From Candidatus Omnitrophota bacterium (lineage in GTDB: Bacteria > Omnitrophota > Gorgyraeia > Aquiviventales > Aquiviventaceae): a DNA stretch of 32,023 nucleotides. The position numbers and the translations under genes are program-made. The notes beneath the pieces were generated by a model that ran no database searches, was not told the origin of the DNA, and saw nothing but the letters and a program-made list of their open reading frames with translations. Shown piece by piece: positions 22,509-30,110 of the stretch. The stretch lies in contig JAHFGV010000026.1 in the NCBI GenBank assembly GCA_023247255.1, forward strand, positions 1-32,023, written 5' to 3'. Position 1 is the stretch's first letter, and every line of letters starts with the position of its first letter.

Positions 22509-23501
22509 CTACGGAACAGGCACGTGCTCAAAGATCCGTTTGAGAAGGTCCTCGGAGGTCAAACCTTCCGCCTCGGCTTCATAGGTCGGTATGATCCGGT
22601 GGCGAAGCACGTCGAGGCCAATCGTCTTCACGTCCTGCGGGACGACGTAGCCTCGTCCCTGCATGAACGCATACGCTTTGGCGGCGAGAGCCAGGTAGAT
22701 CGAACCGCGCGGCGAGGCTCCGTATTGAATCATCGGGCCGAGATCGAGTTTATAGCCTTTCGGATCCCGGCTTGCGAAGACAAGATCCAGAATGTAGTCT
22801 TTGATTTTCTCATCCAGGTAAACATCGCTGACGGTCTGGCGGACCTCCAGTAACTGCTGGGGACTGATGATGGACTGAACCGATGCCTCAGGATTGGTGA
22901 TTGCCATTCGCTCCATGATCTGGCGCTCTTGTGTTTTTTCGGGATAACTGATGAGGACTTTCAGCATGAAGCGGTCGACCTGCGCCTCAGGCAATGGATA
23001 CGTTCCCTCCTGCTCAATGGGGTTCTGCGTTGCCAGCACGAGGAAGGGATCTTCCAACTGAAACGTCTCTTCCCCAATCGTCACCTGATGCTCCTGCATC
23101 GCTTCGAGTAAGGCGCTTTGCACTTTAGCCGGCGCACGGTTGATCTCATCGGCGAGGATAATGTTGGCAAAGATCGGACCCTTCTTGACAGAAAAGCACC
23201 CGTCGCGTGGGTTGAAGATCAACGTGCCGATGAGGTCTGATGGAAGAAGATCCGGGGTAAATTGAATCCGCTGAAACTTCGTTGAGATCGTGCGGGCAAG
23301 TGTCTTGACACAGAGGGTTTTCGCAAGGCCCGGAACGCCTTCTAGCAGGACATGCCCATTGGCGAGGAGCCCAATCAGCAGTCGTTCAACTAGGGCTCGC
23401 TGTCCTATGACGACCTTGCCCAGTTCCTGCAGCAACTGCTGGACGAACGTGCTCGATTCCTTGACCCGCTCGTTGATAGACGCCATGCCAGCTTGTACCA
23501 T
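22509..23501 (-). CDS. moxR: MoxR family AAA+ ATPase
   Basis: The 330-residue product has the MoxR Walker A variant LLEGVPGLAKTLCVKTLA near residue 55, Walker B NIILADEINRAPAKVQSALL, sensor 1 FLVLATQNPIEQEGTYPLPE, and an arginine-finger/sensor 2 region with YGASPRGSIYLALAAKAYAF. Length and motifs are standard. MoxR ATPases act as chaperone-like motors with VWA proteins; here the partners are the DUF58 and Bat proteins downstream. The start ATG at 23501 follows AGGAGGTG at ideal spacing, so this is the operon's first strong ribosome binding site, and the operon promoter probably lies upstream. Confidence 0.96.
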   Translation of the reverse strand: MVQAGMASINERVKESSTFVQQLLQELGKVVIGQRALVERLLIGLLANGHVLLEGVPGLAKTLCVKTLARTISTKFQRIQFTPDLLPSDLIGTLIFNPRDGCFSVKKGPIFANIILADEINRAPAKVQSALLEAMQEHQVTIGEETFQLEDPFLVLATQNPIEQEGTYPLPEAQVDRFMLKVLISYPEKTQERQIMERMAITNPEASVQSIISPQQLLEVRQTVSDVYLDEKIKDYILDLVFASRDPKGYKLDLGPMIQYGASPRGSIYLALAAKAYAFMQGRGYVVPQDVKTIGLDVLRHRIIPTYEAEAEGLTSEDLLKRIFEHVPVP

Positions 23502-23572
23502 GGGGCACCTCCTGAGAAAATACGTACCGGTTCTCTTTTAACAGACTGAAACAGTGCGCAGAGACCGCTTGG

Positions 23573-23809
23573 CTATCCGAGTGACAGGCGATGAAGCCAC
23601 AAGAACAAAAACGCAAGAGCACCCAAAGAAATGAGATTAACGATAATCACCCATAGCCAGAACAACCGACGCGAACGTAACCGTCGCCACAGGTACACTA
23701 AACCGGTCCACGTCGCAAGGCGGTTGGCCAGCCATAAAGATAGCTTTAAACGTGTGCCTATCCACAACCATGAAGGCCAAACCATTGTGCCAATCCGCCG
23801 ATCTCCCAA
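23573..23809 (-). CDS. Possible small membrane protein
   Basis: The ORF of up to 78 residues carries a hydrophobic C-terminal half (RRLFWLWVIIVNLISLGALA, then FLFLWLHRLS) preceded by basic residues, like a single-pass inner-membrane protein. The start is uncertain: the track uses a TTG at 23809, and internal ATG/TTG codons exist, none with a good ribosome binding site. It lies 71 bases upstream of moxR. I do not recognise a family. The remaining bases to 23911 show nothing else. Confidence 0.4.
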   Translation of the reverse strand: MGDRRIGTMVWPSWLWIGTRLKLSLWLANRLATWTGLVYLWRRLRSRRLFWLWVIIVNLISLGALAFLFLWLHRLSLG

Positions 23810-23911
23810 AATCCGCAGGAGCCAGAGTGATATACAAACTGCTGATTCGCGTGATCCACAATGTTCTGGCTTCCCCGCATGATCGATGACCGAATCTTTT
23901 CCGCAGTCTGC

Positions 23912-25291
23912 TCAGAATTCAATACGCACCAGAACTCCGACTCCGGTTTCTCCACGATCCGCTCGAACATAGGGACTCAAGGTCCACGCATGGACCGCTT
24001 CTGGAGGCTCAAAGGCAGCAGCAGGAACTGTCGCCTGCGAGATGAGCGAACGCACCGCCAGGCCAATCAGCGCGGTGCTGGCAAGCATCGGGAGATGGTC
24101 GTGAAACTCACTGCCACTGGCCTCCTCAAAATTGGAAGTTAGGTAAATCCCCGCAAATACCAGTGCCCCTATAAGCGTTCCTGGAAACTCTCGTCTCACC
24201 AAAAGGTCCATCCGTGCGAGCATCCCAGGCTTGTATTTGCCAGTTTGATTTGCCTCCACCCGGTTCAGCCCGGCAGGGGGCAACGTGAGTTCATACAGGG
24301 ACGCAGGTGGGACACCCGAGCGTTGAAGAGCTTGTTCCAAGGTTATGGTAATCACGGGAGCCGACGGTGAAATTGACGACGCAATCTGAGGAACGGTTTC
24401 CTCCGTTAAAAAGCGACCCTGTGGAGCCCCACGGGACAAACCCATGGCACCGGTAAGTCCGCCGCGATGGGGGCGATATCCCACCCACCCGCTCGCTGAA
24501 GCAAACCATCTAGGCCCACGGTCAGGGGCCGTGGCCCGATGGCGGGGTCGCGAATCAATCCACCCCCGCCATGGCTCAAGGACGATGACGTGGAGTAAAA
24601 GCGCAGCAGAAACAATGCCAGCAATCGTTTGATATTCTTTGCGCAACTCATGAGTAGAAAAAGAAGCACGCAGACCGACTGAGGGCCACCTCAGCCGCGG
24701 CACCAGCCGAGGGACCTGGCGGCAAAATTCCTCATAGCCGGCACCAAACCGCTCTGTCAGAAAACGCTCTTCGGCCCGGATGATGCGGCTGTAGACAATG
24801 ACGAAATAGAGCGTGCAGGCGACTACGACCACCCAGGAATCTGTGAAACAGGCCAGGCCGAGGCAGAGCAGAAAGTTGCCTGCGTAAATGGGATTGCGAA
24901 TCATTGCGTAGGGCCCTTCTTGGACGAGTCGCTTGGCATTGGTAGAGGCTGATCGGGTTGCCGCCCCAACAATTCCTACGGCCCAAATACGCAGGGACTC
25001 ACCCAGCAGGATAAGCAACACCCCCGCTACCTCAGATACACCTCGCCATTGCGTCCATGAAGATGACTCGTTTGAAAGCAACCGGGTTGCAATTCCGATG
25101 AGTAAAAACGGAATGGGCAGATGATCGCGATGCCCAAACACCCAGGAATTCACACGGCCAGCACCCAGGCGGCGGCTTGTCATATACAAGCCGATTGCGA
25201 ATACGGCAAGTGCGGCAAAAAGAATCCATGGCCACGGCTGCATCATAATGGCGATATTATATCGCACCTCTGATCTCATCGCATCGTTCAT
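23912..25291 (-). CDS. Isoprenylcysteine-methyltransferase-like membrane protein with extended C terminus
   Basis: Residues about 1-215 form a multi-pass membrane methyltransferase of the ICMT/NnrU/PEMT type, with the signature LVQEGPYAMIRNPIYAGNFL, then a long helix and RAEERFLTERFGAGYEEFCR. The segment to about residue 247 ends with VLEPWRGWID. Residues about 247-290 (RGPRWFASASGWVGYRPHRG) come from the 130-bp repeat. The last ~170 residues contain a membrane pair (EFPGTLIGALVFAGIYLTS; MLASTALIGLAVRSLI) of unknown family. The repeat may have fused the methyltransferase to this tail. I choose the ATG at 25291 (MNDAMRSEVRYN) with GAGGT upstream; the track's extra N terminus lies over the divergent gene. 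Confidence 0.8.
   Translation of the reverse strand: MNDAMRSEVRYNIAIMMQPWPWILFAALAVFAIGLYMTSRRLGAGRVNSWVFGHRDHLPIPFLLIGIATRLLSNESSSWTQWRGVSEVAGVLLILLGESLRIWAVGIVGAATRSASTNAKRLVQEGPYAMIRNPIYAGNFLLCLGLACFTDSWVVVVACTLYFVIVYSRIIRAEERFLTERFGAGYEEFCRQVPRLVPRLRWPSVGLRASFSTHELRKEYQTIAGIVSAALLLHVIVLEPWRGWIDSRPRHRATAPDRGPRWFASASGWVGYRPHRGGLTGAMGLSRGAPQGRFLTEETVPQIASSISPSAPVITITLEQALQRSGVPPASLYELTLPPAGLNRVEANQTGKYKPGMLARMDLLVRREFPGTLIGALVFAGIYLTSNFEEASGSEFHDHLPMLASTALIGLAVRSLISQATVPAAAFEPPEAVHAWTLSPYVRADRGETGVGVLVRIEF
24421..24550. repeat. 130-bp interspersed element, copy A
   Basis: Plus strand GTGGAGCCCCACGGG ... GGCGGGGTCG. An ungapped end-to-end alignment with copy B (25411-25540) gives 99 of 130 identical positions by my count. 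It contains a CCACGG/CCGTGG hairpin near the right end. It lies inside the methyltransferase-like gene and is read on the minus strand in a different frame from copy C. Confidence 0.88.
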
Positions 25292-25330
25292 CTTAGATAC
25301 CTCACATAATGGGCACATGCCTGAACAATG

Positions 25331-25339
25331 TGTTACAAT
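25331..25339 (+). promoter_or_regulatory. Possible extended -10 for the GH94-like gene
   Basis: TGTTACAAT matches an extended -10 (TGnTAnAAT) 24 bases upstream of the ATG at 25363. No good -35 is visible, as allowed for extended -10 promoters. The 71-base gap must serve both divergent genes. Confidence 0.35.
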
Positions 25340-25362
25340 TTCAATTCTGAGGGTAGCTACGC

Positions 25363-28257
25363 ATGAAGGAACACATCCACCGCGCAAGACAAAATGAGTG
25401 GTGGGAATTTGTGGAGCCCCACAAGATAAGCCAGTGGCATCGGCAACTCCGCCCCGCGTGGGGCGACATCCCGCCCACCCAATCATTGAAGCAAACCAAC
25501 TGGGCCCTATGCCTTCGGCCGAGGCCCGATGGCTGGGTTGAAACAAATCCTGATGGGCCGGCTTCAGGAACGTTCCGCGCCTGCCAAAGGAATCTTGGCC
25601 GGCTCTACTTTCCCATCGCCAATGAAGCCGGAATGCTTTCATGGACTTCGCCACAGCTCCATGGCTCTGCGGCCATCAGCCACCATGAACACCTTTCAGT
25701 GCCATTAACTGCTGAGGATCTGCCACACACCCTGGTCCATCGCGATTTCTGGATCGTGGAAGAATCTCATCGGCCCTTTTCCGTGGCCGGCCTTTCACCC
25801 GAAGAACTCAGCCCGCGTCATCATCCATCCTCAGAAACAGGCATTGAAGCAGGCATCGGATGGTTTACCCTGAACCGACGCGGACCGAACCGCCGATTTC
25901 TAGCCACAGCCACCCTCTGGTGTCCTGCCGATTTCCATGAACCCGTGGAAATCCTGCGGGTGGTCGTAACCAACACATCTTCGCATCCAATTCGATTCAT
26001 TCCCTACGCCGCCATCCCCTTGTTTTGCCGCTCAGCGGACAACGTACGCGATCATCGACACGTAACCGCGCTGTTGCACCGGGTCGAACTTTTGAAATAC
26101 GGACTCCACATCCAACCCGCCATGTCCTTTGACGAACGCGGACACAAACCCAACACTACCCAGTACACCATCCTTGCACTTGGCCCCCAAGCAACTCCCC
26201 CAACGGATATCTGGGCGCTGGAGGAGGATTTTCTGGGCGACAGCGGCACGTTCGCTGCACCCAAAGCAGTTTGGAATCGACAACGTGCTGCGATTTACTC
26301 CTCGGAAAAACTCTCCGGCCGAGAAGCCATCGGGGGATTTCGTTTTGCTCCGCGCACGTTGGCTCCTAAAGATCAGGCCACCTACTGCCTGATCTCTGGA
26401 ATTTCTCACGATCCCCAACGCCACCGTCACTGGCTGCGATGGGCACGTCAGCTTCATACTATCCATCGGTCGCTTGAGAAGACGAAAAGTCATTGGCTCA
26501 ACCACACGCGACGCATCACGTTCTTTACATCGGACCGACCGCTCGATCACTGGCTGGCTTGGGTAAATGCCCAACCTATTTTCCGTCGGCTGTACGGCAA
26601 TTCTTACCTTCCCCAGTTCGACTATGGACGCGGCGGACGGGGCTGGCGCGACCTCTGGCAGGATTGCTTGGCCCTGTTACTGTCCGACCCTAAAGAGGCG
26701 CGGCCTCTGCTTCTGTATAACACAGCAGGGATCCGGATCGATGGCTCAAACGCAACCATCATTGAACGGGATGGCACTTTCAGTGCTGATCGCAATAACA
26801 TCCCCCGGACATGGATGGACCACGGCATCTGGCCGGTGCATACAATCTTGCTCTATCTGGACCAGACCGTCGACGTTGAGCTCCTTCTGGAAAATCAGAC
26901 TTATTTCCGCGATCCTCAAATCTTGCGTTGTCGTCAACTCGATCCTCGCTGGAGCCCAGCCTACGGACTTAGGCTTCGCACCCGTCGGGGTCGCATCTAT
27001 CAGGGCTCGGTCCTTGAACATCTGCTCGTTCAGACACTGACGGCTTTCTTCAACGTTGGCGAGCATAACGTTTGTCGTCTGGAAGGCGCGGATTGGAACG
27101 ATGGACTGGACATGGCCTCTCACCGAGGAGAGTCGGTAGCCTTCAGCGCCTTTTACGCATGGAACCTGAAACGGCTGGCAGAGTTAATGTCATGGCTCTC
27201 CACACGTGGGATAAAGACGATCGAAGTCTTTGAGGAACTCATCCTTTTGTTGGATCGACTCCCCGCTCAAGAGCCCATTCATTATCGAAGCGCGCAAGCC
27301 AAGCGTAAGCGTTTAAACCAATATCTGGATAGAGTCTCGCACGACATTTCAGGTGAGCGCACCCACGTTCGGCTGCAAGTGCTTGCGGCTGATCTGATGC
27401 AAAAATGCGAAGATTTATCCGAACGCATCCGGAAACAAGAATGGGTGAGAGCTCAGGGAGAGCAATTTTTCAACGGCTACTACGATGATCGAGGCCGACG
27501 TGTGGAAGGCAATCATTCGAAAGGAATCCGCCTGACTCTGACCGGACAAGTCTTTCCGGTCATGACGGGAATGGCTACTGATGTCCAACTCAAGCGTGTC
27601 GTTCGCGCAGTCAATAGATGGCTGCGCGATCCTAAGACCGGTGGAATTCGCCTCAATACGGACTTCAAGGAACCGCAACCGCACTTAGGACGGGCGTTCT
27701 GTTTTGCCTACGGCGACAAAGAAAACGGGGCCGTCTTCTCGCACATGGCCGTCATGTACGCCTATGCCCTCTACGTACGACGACAAGCCCACGAAGGCCG
27801 AAAGGTCTGGAGTAACCTCTATCGAATGGCAACGAATCAGGCAATAGCCAAGATCTTCCCTTGCCTGCCTGAGTATTTCAATCGCAACGGCCGGGGAATG
27901 TACTGTTACCTAACCGGATCGGCTTCATGGCTGGTGTATCTGCTGTTGACTCAAGTCTATGGAATCCGCGGGGAGCGTGGGGATTTGGTCATCGATCCGC
28001 AGTTGACTCGGGAGGACTTTGGAGATCATCACGCTATCGCCGTCGAAACTTCATTCGCCGAACGCCGCCTGCGGATTCATATCGCAAACCCCAAACGTCT
28101 TCGGCCGGGCGAATACGCAGTCCTCGACGTGCGCACCGGAGACAGGTCAGTTCCCTTCACGACACGCTCAGAAGGTGGAGTACGAATCGTGCGTCGAGTC
28201 CTTGAACAACTTCCCGCCACCCATTGCCACCTCCTGTCCATCAGCCTCGGACGATAG
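25363..28257 (+). CDS. GH94-like glycoside phosphorylase/hydrolase (cellobiose-phosphorylase-like)
   Basis: In the 964-residue product residues about 65-350 form the N-terminal beta-sandwich (GRLYFPIANEAGMLSWTSPQ), then a linker and an (alpha/alpha)6 catalytic domain: GRGWRDLWQDCLALLLSDP, IPRTWMDHGIWPVHT, and EGADWNDGLDMASHRGES, whose Asp near residue 580 matches the GH94 general acid. NGRGMYCYLTGSASWLVYLL closes the active site. GH94 enzymes phosphorolyse beta-glucosides such as cellobiose, chitobiose or cyclic glucans; the specificity here is not readable. The ATG has GAGGG upstream. Residues about 17-60 (ISQWHRQLRPAWGDIPPTQS) are encoded by the 130-bp element, inserted between NEWWEFV and the family's usual GTFR start. 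It is divergent from the methyltransferase-like gene. Confidence 0.88.
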   Translation: MKEHIHRARQNEWWEFVEPHKISQWHRQLRPAWGDIPPTQSLKQTNWALCLRPRPDGWVETNPDGPASGTFRACQRNLGRLYFPIANEAGMLSWTSPQLHGSAAISHHEHLSVPLTAEDLPHTLVHRDFWIVEESHRPFSVAGLSPEELSPRHHPSSETGIEAGIGWFTLNRRGPNRRFLATATLWCPADFHEPVEILRVVVTNTSSHPIRFIPYAAIPLFCRSADNVRDHRHVTALLHRVELLKYGLHIQPAMSFDERGHKPNTTQYTILALGPQATPPTDIWALEEDFLGDSGTFAAPKAVWNRQRAAIYSSEKLSGREAIGGFRFAPRTLAPKDQATYCLISGISHDPQRHRHWLRWARQLHTIHRSLEKTKSHWLNHTRRITFFTSDRPLDHWLAWVNAQPIFRRLYGNSYLPQFDYGRGGRGWRDLWQDCLALLLSDPKEARPLLLYNTAGIRIDGSNATIIERDGTFSADRNNIPRTWMDHGIWPVHTILLYLDQTVDVELLLENQTYFRDPQILRCRQLDPRWSPAYGLRLRTRRGRIYQGSVLEHLLVQTLTAFFNVGEHNVCRLEGADWNDGLDMASHRGESVAFSAFYAWNLKRLAELMSWLSTRGIKTIEVFEELILLLDRLPAQEPIHYRSAQAKRKRLNQYLDRVSHDISGERTHVRLQVLAADLMQKCEDLSERIRKQEWVRAQGEQFFNGYYDDRGRRVEGNHSKGIRLTLTGQVFPVMTGMATDVQLKRVVRAVNRWLRDPKTGGIRLNTDFKEPQPHLGRAFCFAYGDKENGAVFSHMAVMYAYALYVRRQAHEGRKVWSNLYRMATNQAIAKIFPCLPEYFNRNGRGMYCYLTGSASWLVYLLLTQVYGIRGERGDLVIDPQLTREDFGDHHAIAVETSFAERRLRIHIANPKRLRPGEYAVLDVRTGDRSVPFTTRSEGGVRIVRRVLEQLPATHCHLLSISLGR
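25411..25540. repeat. 130-bp interspersed element, copy B (inside the GH94-like gene)
   Basis: Plus strand GTGGAGCCCCACAAG ... GGCTGGGTTG, exactly 130 bases like the other two copies. Here the plus strand is the coding strand, opposite to copies A and C, and the frame is open. Confidence 0.88.
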
Positions 28258-28265
28258 CTACCCAC

Positions 28266-28303
28266 GTGGAGCCCCGCCATCGGGCCATGGCCGAAGGCAT
28301 CGG
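28266..28303. repeat. Truncated, rearranged fragment of the 130-bp element
   Basis: It begins with the element's exact left terminus GTGGAGCCCC and continues directly into the inverted right terminus (GCCATCGGGCCATGGCCGAA). It lies 8 bases after the GH94-like stop codon. Confidence 0.6.
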
Positions 28304-28323
28304 CAGAGACGAGGAAATTGTCG

Positions 28324-28386
28324 ATTGTCGATTTTGGATTTTCGATTGAACGGCCGTCTTCCAATCGAAAATCCAAAATCGACAAT
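28324..28386. repeat. Palindromic repeat family 8, copy 2
   Basis: A perfect 25-bp inverted repeat (ATTGTCGATTTTGGATTTTC ... and its complement, 28362-28386) with a 13-base loop. Flanks continue the same ATTGTCG/CGACAAT motifs. It may act as a bidirectional terminator between the convergent GH94-like and HEPN genes. Confidence 0.9.
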
Positions 28387-28411
28387 CGAAAATTCCCAGG
28401 CGGTTTCATGA

Positions 28412-28497
28412 TTCCTGAGTTCAAGTTTCTAGCGCAACACCTGTATCCTGGTCTGACCCAGGAGAAAGGAGTTGCGCTAGAAACTTGAACTCAGGAA
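28412..28497. repeat. 86-bp perfect-armed palindrome inserted in the HEPN gene 3' end
   Basis: 27-bp perfect inverted arms (TTCCTGAGTTCAAGTTTCTA, then GCGCAAC) at 28412-28438 and 28471-28497, with a 32-base centre that itself pairs (TCCTGG/CCAGGA). The HEPN frame enters the right arm and stops in the left arm at 28421. Confidence 0.92.
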
Positions 28498-28777
28498 AGT
28501 AAAAAGCCGATGCCTCTTGACACAATGCGCGATATTGTTCGAGAGACGGTATCCAGGTGACGACTTCATCAAGCAAGAAACTTAGATTATGGCTTCGCTG
28601 TAATATCCAGCCTCGCGCGATGAGGAACCCTTTCAGGGCTTTCTCAATGGCCTGCTGCAAGTGAAAGGCAGCATCATCGGTATCCCCATATTCAAGGAAA
28701 CGAGGCACTCGCTGCAAGCCCTGTTGAGCTTTACGGAACCACTCGGAAGGATCGCGTGAGTCTCGTTCAGGCGGCAT
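28421..28777 (-). pseudogene. HEPN-domain protein, C terminus replaced by a palindrome
   Basis: The N-terminal ~90 residues are a HEPN domain of the HEPN/MNT toxin-antitoxin type: PPERDSRDPSEWFRKAQQGL, HLQQAIEKALKGFLIARGW, and RSHNLSFLLDEVV, which gives an R-x-x-x-x-x-x-H motif (RGWILQRSH). From EASAFYF onward the sequence (PEFKFLAQLLSPGSDQDTG) is encoded by the inserted palindrome, so the natural C-terminal helix is lost. The ATG at 28777 is preferred to the track start at 28789; it overlaps the ancestral MNT stop. With its partner also broken, the module is probably dead, though the truncated protein may still be made. Confidence 0.8.
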
Positions 28778-29100
28778 AAAGAATCTCACCGCGGTTAAAA
28801 ACTTCCTCTAAGAAAGGATCGCGCGCACGCTGCTTGCGGGTGATTTCTCCAGGGGTCATCACTATGGGGGAGAAATCAATACCCTTCACAACAAGGCTGC
28901 ACCAGTTGAGAAACCTCCGCCCATCGCCGATGAAACGGCTGATCCGTATCCTTAACGATCAGCAGATCCACATCGTTCTCCTTTGTTGGCTCTCCATAGG
29001 CCAAAGAGCCAAACAAAATGGTTCGCTCAGGGTGGTAGTTTTTCTTGAGCAACGCGACCACTTGATCAATGGCGGTTTGTAGTCGATAAGGCCTTTGCAT
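28767..29100 (-). pseudogene. MNT-type nucleotidyltransferase, frameshifted
   Basis: An ATG at 29100 opens MQRPYRLQTAIDQVVALLKK, then LFGSLAYGEPTKENDVDLLI, the GSxxxG...DxD nucleotidyltransferase motif of MNT proteins that pair with HEPN. The track's frame ends prematurely at 28876 (QLVQPCCEGY). The next frame carries the expected C terminus, LVVKGIDFSPIVMTPGEITR through EEVFNRGEILYAA, to a TGA at 28767 that overlaps the HEPN start. The total of 334 bases is 3n+1, so one base was gained or two were lost. Confidence 0.82.
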
Positions 29101-29196
29101 GGGAAACCTTTGCGCCCTTATACCATGTCGACTGCCCCGGTGTTCTGTCGCGGGCTTGGCCGGAGCTACACCCTCAGCGTTCCAAGCCACTGGATC

Positions 29197-29302
29197 CGGA
29201 TTCTATCTGCTGATCCAACTCCTTGGGCAGAGACGACAGGCTCCGATGGCCGTCAGCGAGATCCATTATTTAGGGGAGCCTTCTTCTTCACGAACTCCAC
29301 TC
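29197..29302. repeat. Direct repeat flanking VapBC, left copy
   Basis: Nearly identical to 30005-30110 (shared GGCTCCGATGGCCGTCAGCG and AGATCCAT-ATTTAGGGGA). On the minus strand it still encodes a copy of the 3' end of the zinc-peptidase gene, RVEFVKKKAPLNNGSR plus stop. No gene lies between 29101 and 29386. Confidence 0.85.
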
Positions 29303-29353
29303 GGGCAATGAGACGGATTCTCTTGACTAGAGCATACTTCTATGGCAAAATTT

Positions 29354-29368
29354 GCATAATGGATATGC
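29354..29368. promoter_or_regulatory. Candidate vapBC operator
   Basis: GCATA-ATGGA-TATGC is a 5-bp inverted repeat 18 bases upstream of the vapB start and overlaps a CATAAT -10-like hexamer. A TTGACT (29323-29328) lies upstream, though its spacing to CATAAT is too long; CAAAAT at 29346 fits 17 bases. Autorepression by VapBC at such a site is typical. Confidence 0.4.
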
Positions 29369-29386
29369 TAGAAAAAGGAGGAAAAG

Positions 29387-29587
29387 ATGCGCACAACGTT
29401 GGATATCCCTGACCAACTTATGGCAGAGGCCCTTCGGGCGACACAGGCGAAGACGAAAACCACAGTGATTATCTTAGGATTACAGGAACTCATCAACCGA
29501 CATCGCCTGAATCAACTCCGAACCCTGCGAGGCAACCTACCCCTCACTACTCATGTCAGCAAAGCTCGAAAGCGAACCTCCGCTTGA
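29387..29587 (+). CDS. vapB: VapB-type antitoxin (ribbon-helix-helix)
   Basis: The 66-residue product starts MRTTLDIPDQLMAEALRATQ and continues KTKTTVIILGLQELINRHRL, the usual N-terminal ribbon-helix-helix of VapB/DUF2191 antitoxins, with a C-terminal basic tail that should wrap the toxin. The ATG follows AAGGAGG at good spacing. It overlaps vapC by 35 bases. No defects are visible. Confidence 0.9.
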   Translation: MRTTLDIPDQLMAEALRATQAKTKTTVIILGLQELINRHRLNQLRTLRGNLPLTTHVSKARKRTSA

Positions 29588-29987
29588 GGCCGGTTTAGTC
29601 CTGGTAGATACCTCGGTGTGGATCACTTTTTTTCGCAGTGCCGAGTCTTCTACCACCCGTCTTCTTGACCAGTTGCTCGCTATCGGACCTGTTGCGATTT
29701 GTGCGCCCATTCGCGCCGAGGTCATCTCCGGAGCGCCAACCCGGAGCGATTTTCAGCGACTGCGAACATTCTTTAGCAGCTTGACAGACCTGCCGCTGCC
29801 TCCGAATCTTTGGAACGACCTTGAGGAATCTCGCTTTGCCTTAGCCCGAGAAGGTTATCAAGCATCGCTTATTGACTTGATGATCGCCCATACTGCCCAA
29901 TGGCATCAAGTACCCCTCTGGAGTCTTGACCAGGATTTCCACCGCATCGCTGCAGTCGTTCCCCTACGCTGGTATCCTCCACGATAA
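29553..29987 (+). CDS. vapC: VapC-type PIN-domain ribonuclease toxin
   Basis: The 144-residue product has all four PIN acidic residues: LVLVDTSVWITFF, AEVISGAP, YQASLIDLMIAHTAQW and WSLDQDFHRIA. VapC toxins cleave tRNA or rRNA; the target here is unknown. The ORF overlaps vapB, and an internal start closer to GLVLVDTS is possible. This is the only fully intact module in the right-hand part, and near-identical direct repeats bracket it. Confidence 0.93.
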   Translation: MSAKLESEPPLEAGLVLVDTSVWITFFRSAESSTTRLLDQLLAIGPVAICAPIRAEVISGAPTRSDFQRLRTFFSSLTDLPLPPNLWNDLEESRFALAREGYQASLIDLMIAHTAQWHQVPLWSLDQDFHRIAAVVPLRWYPPR

Positions 29988-30004
29988 AAAAAGCTGGTGC
30001 TTAA

Positions 30005-30110
30005 CCAGACTCCGTCGGCTGATCCGACTCCTTGGGCAGAGGCGGCAGGCTCCGATGGCCGTCAGCGAGATCCATCATTTAGGGGAACCCTCTTCTTCAC
30101 GAACTCAACC
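30005..30110. repeat. Direct repeat flanking VapBC, right copy (3' end of the peptidase gene)
   Basis: Covers the last ~16 codons of the zinc-peptidase gene and about 55 bases beyond. It matches 29197-29302 at close to 90% by eye. Confidence 0.85.
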
